The notes under the pieces were generated by a model, which saw only the letters and a list, made by a program, of their open reading frames with translations, searched no databases and was not told where the DNA came from. Both the position numbers and the translations under genes were made by a program. Below, one piece after another: positions 8,368 through 15,528 of a stretch of 19,046 nt of DNA. The stretch covers positions 1 to 19,046 of the forward strand of contig JAZQRF010000008.1 of the NCBI GenBank assembly GCA_045629485.1. Direction: 5' to 3'. The number at the start of each line of letters is the position of its first letter. Positions within the stretch are counted from its first letter, which is position 1. The DNA is from Pseudopedobacter sp045629485. Lineage in GTDB: Bacteria; Bacteroidota; Bacteroidia; Sphingobacteriales; Sphingobacteriaceae.

Positions 8368-9735
8368 ATGAAAAAACTTAAATATTTAGCTGGTCTATTG
8401 CTGCTTAGTCTCCTGTTTTTTACCGGTTGCAATAAATACCTGGATGTGGAGCCAAAAGGCAGACAATTGCTGAAAACCACGGAAGACTTTAATCGTTGGT
8501 TGAATAGCCCCACTCTTGTAACGGAAACCAGGGCTGACAACATCTTGGATTACATGACAGACAATATCGACTTAGCAAACATTGGGAATCCGCCATCAAC
8601 TCTTGTGGAGTTAATTTATACATGGGCTCCGCAATTTACGACGGATATTAGCACAGCTACACTTTTATGGGGAGAACACTATCAACGCATTAACCTCTTC
8701 AATACGGTATTGTTAGGGATAGATGCTGCCGAAGGTGGGACTGCATCGGAGAGATTGAGTATTAGGGCAGAAGCATTATTGGGCAGGGCTTATTCCTATT
8801 ACTATCTCGTGAATGAATATGGCAAGCCCTACAATCCGGCAACTGCTGCTACCGATCTGGCTGTGCCTATTATGGTATCAGATAATGTAGGCGAGACAGC
8901 AATACCTCCCAGAAGTACGGTAGCGGAAATTTACCAGCTTATCATTGATGATATCAACGCAGCCATCCCTGATCTGCCTGACGATAACAGCAGTGCCAGG
9001 TTTCGTGGTTCTAAGGCAGCTGCATACAGCGTTTTGGCCCGAGTTTACCTGTACAGAAGAGAGTATAACGAAGCGCAGCGCTATGCCGAGCTGGCCCTGA
9101 ACAATACACAGGCTACCATGATTAATTATACTAGTTCCGCCACCTTTCCGACCACCATCAATGTGGTATCGCATCCGGATGTGATATACGGAAGGTCATC
9201 TGCAGCTGTAGGAATACCCATAACCCAGGAATTTAAAAGTACGTTTGAAAGCAATGATGCCAGAATAGCAGTCTTATATTATAACTGGGCTAATAACACA
9301 AGAGGAGCAACGGCCTATTATGCTGCTGCTGTAACAAACGTTTTCCAGTCTACTAATTCAGGCACCAGTGTGCAGGAAATGCACTTAATTGCAGCCGAGG
9401 TTGCAGCGAGAAATAATGAGCTCGCTACCGCACTTGAACATCTGAATACAGTGCGCAGAAACCGGTATACTGGGGCAGATAAAGACTTTAATTCAGACGA
9501 TCAGCAGGAAGTTTTTGATGAAGTGCTGGAAGAGAGAAGGAGGGAATTGCCTTTCCATGGCTTACGTTGGTTTGATATGCGAAGATTTGACATGGAAGAC
9601 AGGATGCCAGTGGTAAACCGTTTTAATGCGGCGAATGAAATAGTGGCCACACTGGAACCAAAGAGCAATAAGTACACGTTGCAGGTACCTGTTCAGGTCA
9701 TGGCGTTGAACCCAAATATGTTACAGAATCCTTAA
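8368..9735 (+). CDS. SusD/RagB-family nutrient-binding outer-membrane lipoprotein
   Basis: A 455-residue surface lipoprotein that forms the lid of the SusC barrel and captures ligand. The lipobox FTGC places the lipidated Cys at residue 21. Family hallmarks are visible: a TPR-like helical region with ARVYLYRREYNEAQRYAELA near 224-243, GRAYSYYYLVNEYGKPY near 139-155, the signature RRELPFHGLRWFDMRRF at 391-407, and an ending with LNPNMLQNP. It is a little shorter than the 500-550 residues of many SusD proteins, with no obvious missing block. Its start lies 10 bases after the susC stop and its stop 7 bases before the next gene, so the three are almost certainly co-transcribed. By analogy with RagB and SusD, the partner barrel and not SusD alone sets specificity; whether peptide or glycan is bound is unresolved. 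Confidence 0.95.
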   Translation: MKKLKYLAGLLLLSLLFFTGCNKYLDVEPKGRQLLKTTEDFNRWLNSPTLVTETRADNILDYMTDNIDLANIGNPPSTLVELIYTWAPQFTTDISTATLLWGEHYQRINLFNTVLLGIDAAEGGTASERLSIRAEALLGRAYSYYYLVNEYGKPYNPATAATDLAVPIMVSDNVGETAIPPRSTVAEIYQLIIDDINAAIPDLPDDNSSARFRGSKAAAYSVLARVYLYRREYNEAQRYAELALNNTQATMINYTSSATFPTTINVVSHPDVIYGRSSAAVGIPITQEFKSTFESNDARIAVLYYNWANNTRGATAYYAAAVTNVFQSTNSGTSVQEMHLIAAEVAARNNELATALEHLNTVRRNRYTGADKDFNSDDQQEVFDEVLEERRRELPFHGLRWFDMRRFDMEDRMPVVNRFNAANEIVATLEPKSNKYTLQVPVQVMALNPNMLQNP

Positions 9736-9742
9736 TTATACC

Positions 9743-10726
9743 ATGGAAAAGATGAAGACATTAAAATTGAAAATACTGGCCCTATTTACTGCTGCACTGT
9801 TTTTTTTAGCCTGCAAAGAAGACGAGTCCGGGCGGGCCATACTGCCTGAAGGCAGTGTAACCTTTGACCTGCCGGCAACGCAGGATGTGGTGGAACGAGA
9901 TTTGAACATCAAAGCAATATCCGTCATCAGCACCGACATGAAAGCAGTCCTAAGCGGAGCTGTATCTTCGGATGTGCATTACGTGACCTTTGCAACGGAC
10001 ACTACAAAAATTGCGGCTTACAGACAAAAGTATGGCAGCAGTGCCCTCTTACTTCCAACAAGGAGCTACCTCTTTTACAAACCGACGGTAGCCATCGCCG
10101 CTGGCAACAGCGTTTCAGAACCTGCTGTGTTGAATCTTGGTTTTCAGACCACTTTGAGACCATATAGTACCTATGTTCTTCCGATAGCTATAACATCTAT
10201 AGATGGAAAAATACAAGATCCGAAAACACGCCGAATTGTTTATTATGTTTTCAAAACTCGTGAGCCATTATATGTAGACCATACCGGATTCACTCCTCTT
10301 ACAGTCACGGCATCTTCTGTAAATGGTACCAATGTTGCCAACCGGGTAGCAGATGGGAATACCTTAGGCACTTATTGGTTAAGCAATATTAACCAGTCTT
10401 TACCGCAGTGGGTAAATATTGATTTTAAAAGGGAACTTACATTTTCAGGCCTTGATGTATTCCATGCCAGTGCTATAAACTATGCTGTGTCAGGCAGTGA
10501 TCCCACTTCTGCCAGGGTGGAAACAAGTGCAGATGGTGTCGTTTGGGTGGATAGGGGTACCTATACCATTAATGTGAGGAATACAGAGAAGAAACAGACC
10601 GTTGTTTTTCCTGCTGCAGCCACGGGCAGGTACCTGCGCTTCACAGTGTTGACTGCAAATAGCTATATATCAGGAGCTAACTCTTATGATATCGGTGTGA
10701 TAGGCGAAATTCTGTTGAGAAACTAA
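9743..10726 (+). CDS. Surface lipoprotein with DUF1735 (BT_3987-like) and C-terminal F5/8 type C domain
   Basis: A 327-residue lipoprotein with lipobox FLAC (Cys 24). Residues about 35-170 resemble the DUF1735/BT_3987-like N-terminal domain, a beta-sandwich common next to SusD: a segment of the SVTFDLP type, then PYSTYVLPIAITSIDG. Residues about 178-326 look like a discoidin/F5/8C jelly roll: the NRVADGNTLGTYWLSN and LPQWVNIDFKRELTFSGLDV stretches, then GRYLRFTV near 295-302. No catalytic domain is fused. F5/8C domains bind carbohydrates or other surfaces, so this is probably an accessory ligand-binding protein in complex with SusC/SusD. ATG codons at 9743 and 9752 are both possible; the difference is three residues. 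It appears to be the last gene of the susCD transcript, since a stem-loop follows. Domain assignments are by motif memory and less certain for the N-terminal half. Confidence 0.83.
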   Translation: MEKMKTLKLKILALFTAALFFLACKEDESGRAILPEGSVTFDLPATQDVVERDLNIKAISVISTDMKAVLSGAVSSDVHYVTFATDTTKIAAYRQKYGSSALLLPTRSYLFYKPTVAIAAGNSVSEPAVLNLGFQTTLRPYSTYVLPIAITSIDGKIQDPKTRRIVYYVFKTREPLYVDHTGFTPLTVTASSVNGTNVANRVADGNTLGTYWLSNINQSLPQWVNIDFKRELTFSGLDVFHASAINYAVSGSDPTSARVETSADGVVWVDRGTYTINVRNTEKKQTVVFPAAATGRYLRFTVLTANSYISGANSYDIGVIGEILLRN

Positions 10727-10743
10727 AAGAATGAAAAAATGTG

Positions 10744-10782
10744 GAGAATATCCCTGAGGCCTATATGGTAAGGGATATTTTC
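10744..10782 (+). terminator. Stem-loop after the susCD-lipoprotein unit, possible terminator
   Basis: Arms 10744-10755 and 10771-10782 pair over 12 bp with one G-T wobble (core AATATCCCT/AGGGATATT), leaving a 15-base loop. The 3' arm ends in a short T-rich run (ATATTTTC) rather than a clean U-tract. It lies 17 bases after the F5/8C lipoprotein stop and 61 bases before the first tlpA-like gene, so it could reduce read-through between the transporter genes and the thiol-redox genes. Confidence 0.45.
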
Positions 10783-10843
10783 TATTGATTATCCTGAAGA
10801 AATGTTTCGTTAAGGAATACAAATAATAATAAAACCAATAGAA

Positions 10844-11956
10844 ATGAAAAGCAAATTATTTTTTACAATAGCTTATTTTATACCATCATTACTGATGGCC
10901 CAAAGCGGCTATATCCTATCTGGTAAAATAACAGGCTTAAAAGCACCTGCTGTAGCCTACCTTTCTATTGTAGAAAATGGCAGGTATGTAAATAAAGATT
11001 CTTCCGTAGTGAAAAGAGGGAAGTTTAAATTTAAAGGTATGGTGGATGCTCCTACGCAGGCCGTGGTGGCTTTAAAACGCAGCAACCTGTCGGAAACGTC
11101 TTCCAAAAGAGATTATTTGCCTTTTTATCTGGAGAACTCTGCCATTGTCATTAAGGGTCGCGATTCTATTTTAAATGCTGAAGTAAAAGGATCGGTTGCT
11201 CACCGGGAGCAAACGGAACTCGAAGCCGCAATCAGGCCATTAACCAATACGATCATCAAGCTGAATAATGAATTTCGCGGCAAGCCCAGGGACGAAGCTT
11301 TTCAAATCGCATCAGATAGTGTGACCAAACTAGTGGCATCTATCAAGCAGATTCGCAAAGGTTTTGCAGCAAGCCACCTTAACTCTTATATGGGTTTATA
11401 CACCTATACCACCCATATTTTGGACAGCAAATTCGACCCTGATGTGGAGGAGCCCCTCTATCATCAATTTACAGAAGAGCTTAAGACTTCTGAACTGGGA
11501 CAAACAGCCTGGAAAAAAATCGAAAGTGCCAAACTGCGCCAGGTTGGTGTACAAGCAACAGATTTCACACAAACGGATATTTATGGAAAACCATTTCAAC
11601 TTTCTTCTTTAAGGGGGAAATATGTTTTCATTGATTTTTGGGCTAGTTGGTGTGCTCCATGCAGGGCAGAAAATCCTAACCTGGTAAAAGCTTATCAGGA
11701 GCTTAAGGGCAAAGATTTCGAAGTGGTGGGTGTATCCTTAGACGAAAGTCAAAAGGGATGGGAAATGGCCGTAGAGAAAGACGGTTTGCCCTGGATACAC
11801 GTGAGCGACCTTAAAGGATGGAAGAACTCGGTAGCAGCAATGTATGGCATCAGCGCTGTACCTCAAAGCATCCTGATTGACCCGCAAGGAGTGGTAATAG
11901 CGAAAAACCTCAGAGGCGAAGAGCTAACCGAGAAACTGAAAGCACTTGTAAAATAA
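10844..11956 (+). CDS. TlpA-family thiol:disulfide oxidoreductase with N-terminal DUF4369 (copy 1)
   Basis: A 370-residue exported thioredoxin-like protein. The signal peptide ends near LLMAQ (residue 20). Residues about 22-110 look like the beta-rich DUF4369 domain (GYILSGKITGL, then FYLENSAIVIKG), followed by a helical linker to about 235. The C-terminal TlpA/AhpC-TSA thioredoxin fold (236-370) has active-site WCAPC with Cys 270 and Cys 273, and the cis-proline in AVPQ (P340). The redox pair is intact. Such proteins in Bacteroidota are periplasmic or surface-facing and usually act as reductants fed by a DsbD-type membrane protein, which is encoded 1.8 kb downstream. It is 27 bases from a paralogue with about 73% identity over the last 120 residues. 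The substrate is unknown; reducing disulfides of imported or surface protein ligand is my inference. Confidence 0.92.
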   Translation: MKSKLFFTIAYFIPSLLMAQSGYILSGKITGLKAPAVAYLSIVENGRYVNKDSSVVKRGKFKFKGMVDAPTQAVVALKRSNLSETSSKRDYLPFYLENSAIVIKGRDSILNAEVKGSVAHREQTELEAAIRPLTNTIIKLNNEFRGKPRDEAFQIASDSVTKLVASIKQIRKGFAASHLNSYMGLYTYTTHILDSKFDPDVEEPLYHQFTEELKTSELGQTAWKKIESAKLRQVGVQATDFTQTDIYGKPFQLSSLRGKYVFIDFWASWCAPCRAENPNLVKAYQELKGKDFEVVGVSLDESQKGWEMAVEKDGLPWIHVSDLKGWKNSVAAMYGISAVPQSILIDPQGVVIAKNLRGEELTEKLKALVK

Positions 11957-11983
11957 ATTATTCTTCTTAAAACAATACCTATC

Positions 11984-13111
11984 ATGAATATTAGAAATGC
12001 CATCGCCGTACTCCTTATGCTTCCTGCAGGCTTCTGCCTTGCGCAGGATAAGTTTGAAATATCCGGTAAGCTCAAAAATGCGGGCAGCGAGAAAAAAGTA
12101 ATACTAAACTATAAAAACAGTGAAGGCAAGAATGTCAAAGACAGTACCGTTTTAAAAAATGGTAAATTTAAGTTAAGCGGAACAACAGCTTATGGTAACA
12201 AGTCCACCCTGGTGCTGCTGCCACTGGAAAAGGATACCAGCCGCCGGCCCTCATATGATTATCAGGAATTCTACCTCGAAAAAGGAAAGTATAAAGTAGC
12301 TGGTACCGACAGCATGGCTTCAGCCAATATTACCGGTACACAGGTACAAGCAGATTTCAACCAGTATAATGCTATGACTAAGGCTCTGCTGGCGCAATTT
12401 AAAGATATTACGCAGCGGTTCAGTAAAGTGTACTATGCAAAAGTAAAAGATACTGCCGCAATTAAAGCAATCCAGGCAGAAGCCAGGCCGGTACATGCTA
12501 AAATAGAAGCGGCTTTGGATTCTTTTATTTTTAGCCACCCCGATTCTTACGTGACCTTAGATCTTATAACTCAGAACAAAACTGCAGTCATAGATCCTGC
12601 AACATTTGGAAAATACTATGATCCTCTTAGCAAAAGGATACTCTCAAGTTTTACCGGGCAACAGCTTACCTCCAAATACGAGAAAGCTAAGCAAATAGCC
12701 ATAGGAAAGATGGTGGATTTTACCCAAATTGATGACAAAGGTAATGAGTTCCAACTATCTTCTTTAAGAGGCAAATATGTATTGGTAGATTTCTGGGCCA
12801 GCTGGTGTGTGCCATGCAGAGCTGAAAATCCAAATTTGCTCAAAGCTTATCAGGAATTAAAAGATAAAAATTTCGAAATAGTGGGTATTTCTCTTGACGA
12901 AAGCAGAAAGGCATGGTTAAATGCAGTGGAAAAAGATGGGATGCCCTGGATTCAGGTGAGCGATCTGAAAGGTTTTAAAACAGATGTTGCGGTGCAATAT
13001 GGTATTACTGCCATTCCCCAAAACTTTCTGATTGATCCGAGTGGGAGAATTATAGCTAAAGATTTAAGAGGGGAAGATCTTAATGTTAAATTAAAGGAGT
13101 GGGTGAAATAA
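11984..13111 (+). CDS. TlpA-family thiol:disulfide oxidoreductase with N-terminal DUF4369 (copy 2)
   Basis: A 375-residue paralogue of the preceding gene, probably co-transcribed with it (27-base gap). The signal peptide ends near CLAQ (residue 21); Cys 18 falls before the predicted cleavage site, so this is not a clear lipobox. DUF4369-like region at about 23-110 (KFEISGKLKNA, then FYLEKGKYKVAG). Helical linker at about 122-240, richer in Ala and Lys than in copy 1. The thioredoxin fold at 241-375 has WCVPC with Cys 275 and Cys 278, and a cis-proline in AIPQ (P345). The two thioredoxin domains stay very similar, while the N-terminal halves align only weakly, as expected for an old tandem duplication in which the substrate- or partner-binding half has diverged. 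The CAPC to CVPC change could shift redox potential slightly. Confidence 0.92.
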   Translation: MNIRNAIAVLLMLPAGFCLAQDKFEISGKLKNAGSEKKVILNYKNSEGKNVKDSTVLKNGKFKLSGTTAYGNKSTLVLLPLEKDTSRRPSYDYQEFYLEKGKYKVAGTDSMASANITGTQVQADFNQYNAMTKALLAQFKDITQRFSKVYYAKVKDTAAIKAIQAEARPVHAKIEAALDSFIFSHPDSYVTLDLITQNKTAVIDPATFGKYYDPLSKRILSSFTGQQLTSKYEKAKQIAIGKMVDFTQIDDKGNEFQLSSLRGKYVLVDFWASWCVPCRAENPNLLKAYQELKDKNFEIVGISLDESRKAWLNAVEKDGMPWIQVSDLKGFKTDVAVQYGITAIPQNFLIDPSGRIIAKDLRGEDLNVKLKEWVK

Positions 13112-13114
13112 ACT

Positions 13115-13255
13115 TTCCCGGGAATGAATTATACAATGGAGCGATAAGCGTTTAGCCCGTAAAGAAGTGGGTGCTTGTTAGCGTAGCAGCTTATTGGGAA
13201 TTAAGCAGGACTGCGACTGTAACGTTTATAAACAAGCTCTTTATTCTCCGGAGAA
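13115..13255. promoter_or_regulatory. Gap with three perfect palindromes before the DsbD-alpha gene
   Basis: The 160-base gap after tlpA copy 2 holds TTCCCGGGAA (13115-13124), GTTTATAAAC (13224-13233) and the 12-bp TTCTCCGGAGAA (13244-13255, 16 bases before the next ATG). The first and third share a TTC-CCGG-GAA core. They may be operators or short hairpins. No promoter matching the phylum consensus was found by eye. Confidence 0.28.
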
Positions 13256-13271
13256 AACTAACAATAAACAG

Positions 13272-13718
13272 ATGAAAAAATTAATGATATTGATTACCCT
13301 GGTAATTATTGCCGGAGGTTTGAAATCCCAGGTATTAACCCCAGTAAAATGGAGTTACGCAGCAAAAAAAACCGGCCCACATACAGCAGTGGTCTTTTTA
13401 AAAGCCACCATGGATAACGGCTGGCATATTTACTCTCAAAATGTAGAAGAAGGAGGCCCTGTAAAAACCAACTTCTCTTTTGCATCTTCCGGAGCTTACT
13501 CTTTAGACGGAAATACGATTGAGCCCAAAGCCATCACTAAATATGAAAAGACTTTTGGGATGAATGTGAGCTATTTCGAAAAGGAAGTCGTTTTTCAGCA
13601 AAAAATCAAACTAAAATCAGGGCAGGCCTTAGTCAAAGGTTCATTAACCTATATGGTATGTAATGATCGTCAGTGTTTGCCTCCTACAGATGTAGTTTTC
13701 AGTATTCCGATCAAATAA
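13272..13718 (+). CDS. Free-standing DsbD N-terminal (alpha) domain, periplasmic thiol carrier
   Basis: A 148-residue exported protein matching only the N-terminal alpha domain of DsbD, which takes electrons from the membrane part of DsbD and passes them to periplasmic partners. The signal peptide covers about residues 1-20. The immunoglobulin-like fold is suggested by NGWHIYSQNVEEGGPVKTNF (49-68), KYEKTFGMNVSYFEKEVVF and KGSLTYMVCNDRQCLPP. The redox cysteines are C130 and C135, with four residues between them, against five between C103 and C109 of E. coli DsbD. The ATG at 13272 is chosen because the signal peptide begins there; an open extension to a TTG at 13194 is not protein-like. The dsbD beta-gamma gene starts 14 bases after its stop, in another frame, so the two make a split DsbD. 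Confidence 0.88.
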   Translation: MKKLMILITLVIIAGGLKSQVLTPVKWSYAAKKTGPHTAVVFLKATMDNGWHIYSQNVEEGGPVKTNFSFASSGAYSLDGNTIEPKAITKYEKTFGMNVSYFEKEVVFQQKIKLKSGQALVKGSLTYMVCNDRQCLPPTDVVFSIPIK

Positions 13719-13732
13719 TTCAATAAGTTCAT

Positions 13733-15406
13733 ATGTTTAGCTATAAAACAAGGGTAAGATCATTACTTATCCTTTTTGCGATTACATGCTTAGTTTTACC
13801 ATTCGAGGTAAAAGCATTTTTCCAGGACACCATCAGTACTGCTGATATTGAGTTTACCACCATAGAGGAGGAAGATGTTACAGATAAAGAAATAGTAGTT
13901 TCGGAACAGATAAATGCACCGGTATTTACAAATGTAAAAGAGCTGGATAAAGCGCAGGAAAAGCGTACTTTATGGAATATATTTCTTGCCGGTTTAGCTG
14001 GCGGATTTGCAGCACTGCTGATGCCCTGTATCTTTCCAATGCTGCCGTTAACAGTAAGTTACTTCACCAAGAGGAACAGCAGTACCCGTAAGGCAGCTGT
14101 TTTTAAAGCTCTAATCTATGGTCTCAGTATCATTGTGATTTATGTGATGTTGGGTTTATTAGTTACCATCACCTTTGGCGCAGATTCATTAAACAATCTC
14201 TCCACCAACGGGATTTTTAATTTCCTGTTCTTTTTAATGATTGTAGCTTTTGCTGCGTCATTCCTGGGGGCATTTGAAATGAACCTGCCCAGCAGCTGGG
14301 TAAATAAAATGGACAGTAATGCGGATAAAAAAGGATTTATAGGCCTGTTTTTTATGGCCGCCACTTTATCTTTAGTTTCCTTTTCATGTACCGGTCCGAT
14401 AATAGGATATCTGTTAGTAGATGCAGCTACTACCGGTGCATTATTAGGCCCTACCGTGGGCATGCTTGGTTTTTCTGTGGCACTGGCTATTCCTTTCGCT
14501 TTGTTTGCCCTATTCCCAAGCTGGCTAAACGCCCTTCCCAAATCCGGCGGATGGTTGAATAACGTAAAGGTGACACTAGGATTTTTAGAATTGGCCCTGA
14601 GCTTGAAATTTCTTTCTAATGTTGACCTGGCCTATCATTGGAATTGGTTTGACCGGGAGGTTTTCCTTGTACTATGGATAGTGATTTTCGGGTTATTAGG
14701 GATGTATTTATTGGGCAAACTAAGGCTTTCTCACGATGATAAAATGGCTTCTGTGTCTGTAACTAGGTTGTTTTTATCCATTATTGTTTTATCATTTACG
14801 TTGTATCTTGTTCCTGGTTTATGGGGAGCCCCGCTCCGGTCGGTGAGTGCTTTCTTACCACCACAGGCCACACAGGATTTTGATTTGTATACAGCAAGCC
14901 TGAAAAGCGAGGGAAAATCTGTAGTGCCGTCTGAAGACCTGCCGCACAAATACACAGATCTATTTGATTCACCGCTAGGCCTGAACGCGTTTTTTGATTA
15001 TGACGAAGGGATCGCCTATGCTAAAAAAACAGGTAAACCCGTGATGATTGATTTTACAGGTCATGCTTGTGTGAATTGTCGTAAAATGGAAGCTGCGGTA
15101 TGGCCCGATAAGCAAGTGTATCAAATCATTAATAACGATTATGTACTCATCCAACTATACGTAGATGATAAGACAGATTTAAATGCAGAAGACCAAAGTG
15201 TAATGGCAAATGGAAAACCTATCAAAACCATTGGTAAGAAATGGAGTTACCTGCAAACCAGCAAATTTGGCGCTAATTCTCAACCTTTTTATGTATTGCT
15301 GGATCCAGAAACAGAAGAGCCTTTAGTGGCCCCTAAGGGTGCTGATTTTGATGTTCAGAATTATTTGGAATATTTAAAAAGTGGGCTGCAAGCCTTTATA
15401 AAGTAA
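13733..15406 (+). CDS. dsbD: DsbD-type membrane thiol reductase (CcdA-like beta domain plus C-terminal thioredoxin gamma domain)
   Basis: A 557-residue protein that carries electrons from cytoplasmic thioredoxin to the periplasm. An N-terminal hydrophobic leader (about 8-28) and an acidic linker of some 50 residues precede about eight membrane spans between 81 and 361. The two membrane redox cysteines are visible: C99 in LMPCIFPMLPL and C219 in SFSCTGPIIG. The C-terminal thioredoxin-like gamma domain (about 425-557) has CVNC at C446 and C449 in DFTGHACVNCRK. The alpha domain that normally precedes this in one chain is encoded separately, 14 bases upstream. All four redox cysteines of beta and gamma are intact, so the pump should work. 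Likely clients are DsbD-alpha and, through it, the two TlpA-like proteins encoded just upstream. A general role in cytochrome c maturation is the main alternative. Confidence 0.92.
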   Translation: MFSYKTRVRSLLILFAITCLVLPFEVKAFFQDTISTADIEFTTIEEEDVTDKEIVVSEQINAPVFTNVKELDKAQEKRTLWNIFLAGLAGGFAALLMPCIFPMLPLTVSYFTKRNSSTRKAAVFKALIYGLSIIVIYVMLGLLVTITFGADSLNNLSTNGIFNFLFFLMIVAFAASFLGAFEMNLPSSWVNKMDSNADKKGFIGLFFMAATLSLVSFSCTGPIIGYLLVDAATTGALLGPTVGMLGFSVALAIPFALFALFPSWLNALPKSGGWLNNVKVTLGFLELALSLKFLSNVDLAYHWNWFDREVFLVLWIVIFGLLGMYLLGKLRLSHDDKMASVSVTRLFLSIIVLSFTLYLVPGLWGAPLRSVSAFLPPQATQDFDLYTASLKSEGKSVVPSEDLPHKYTDLFDSPLGLNAFFDYDEGIAYAKKTGKPVMIDFTGHACVNCRKMEAAVWPDKQVYQIINNDYVLIQLYVDDKTDLNAEDQSVMANGKPIKTIGKKWSYLQTSKFGANSQPFYVLLDPETEEPLVAPKGADFDVQNYLEYLKSGLQAFIK

Positions 15407-15528
15407 GGCTTACTTGTGGTTAACACCGCTGGAGCCTCCAAAAGGCTGGCCTCTTAAGAGAGGATGTATGAAGATGAGCAATTAAATTTCCGGAACTAGT
15501 AAAAGATACCGGTTAATAAAAGATTAAA
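15401..15528. other. Gap before the M16 peptidase gene with short palindromes
   Basis: The near-palindrome AAGTAAGGCTTACTT (15401-15415) overlaps the dsbD stop. AGCCT/AGGCT arms with a 5-base loop follow near 15431-15446. TTCCGGAA (15488-15495) lies 33 bases before the M16 start and shares the TTC-CCGG-GAA theme of the earlier gap. No U-tract terminator is evident, so the M16 gene may be read through from dsbD or use its own promoter. Confidence 0.25.

Noticed and set aside
10731..10757. Eight-codon leader ORF (MKKCGEYP) ending in the stem-loop, as in attenuation
   Set aside because: There is no run of regulatory codons, no alternative antiterminator arm was found, and its length is expected by chance in such a gap.
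13194..13271. TTG-initiated 26-residue extension of the DsbD-alpha protein
   Set aside because: It is not signal-peptide-like and covers two of the palindromes. The ATG at 13272 starts a clean signal peptide.
13700..13740. Frameshift that broke a fused DsbD
   Set aside because: Both parts have proper ends: the alpha gene finishes after its last strand and the second gene begins with its own hydrophobic leader. A true split is more likely, though a check of the bases was still listed.
14140..14541. 133-codon antisense ORF inside dsbD
   Set aside because: It is opposite conserved membrane segments of dsbD, contains no recognisable domain, and is explained by codon bias on the coding strand.
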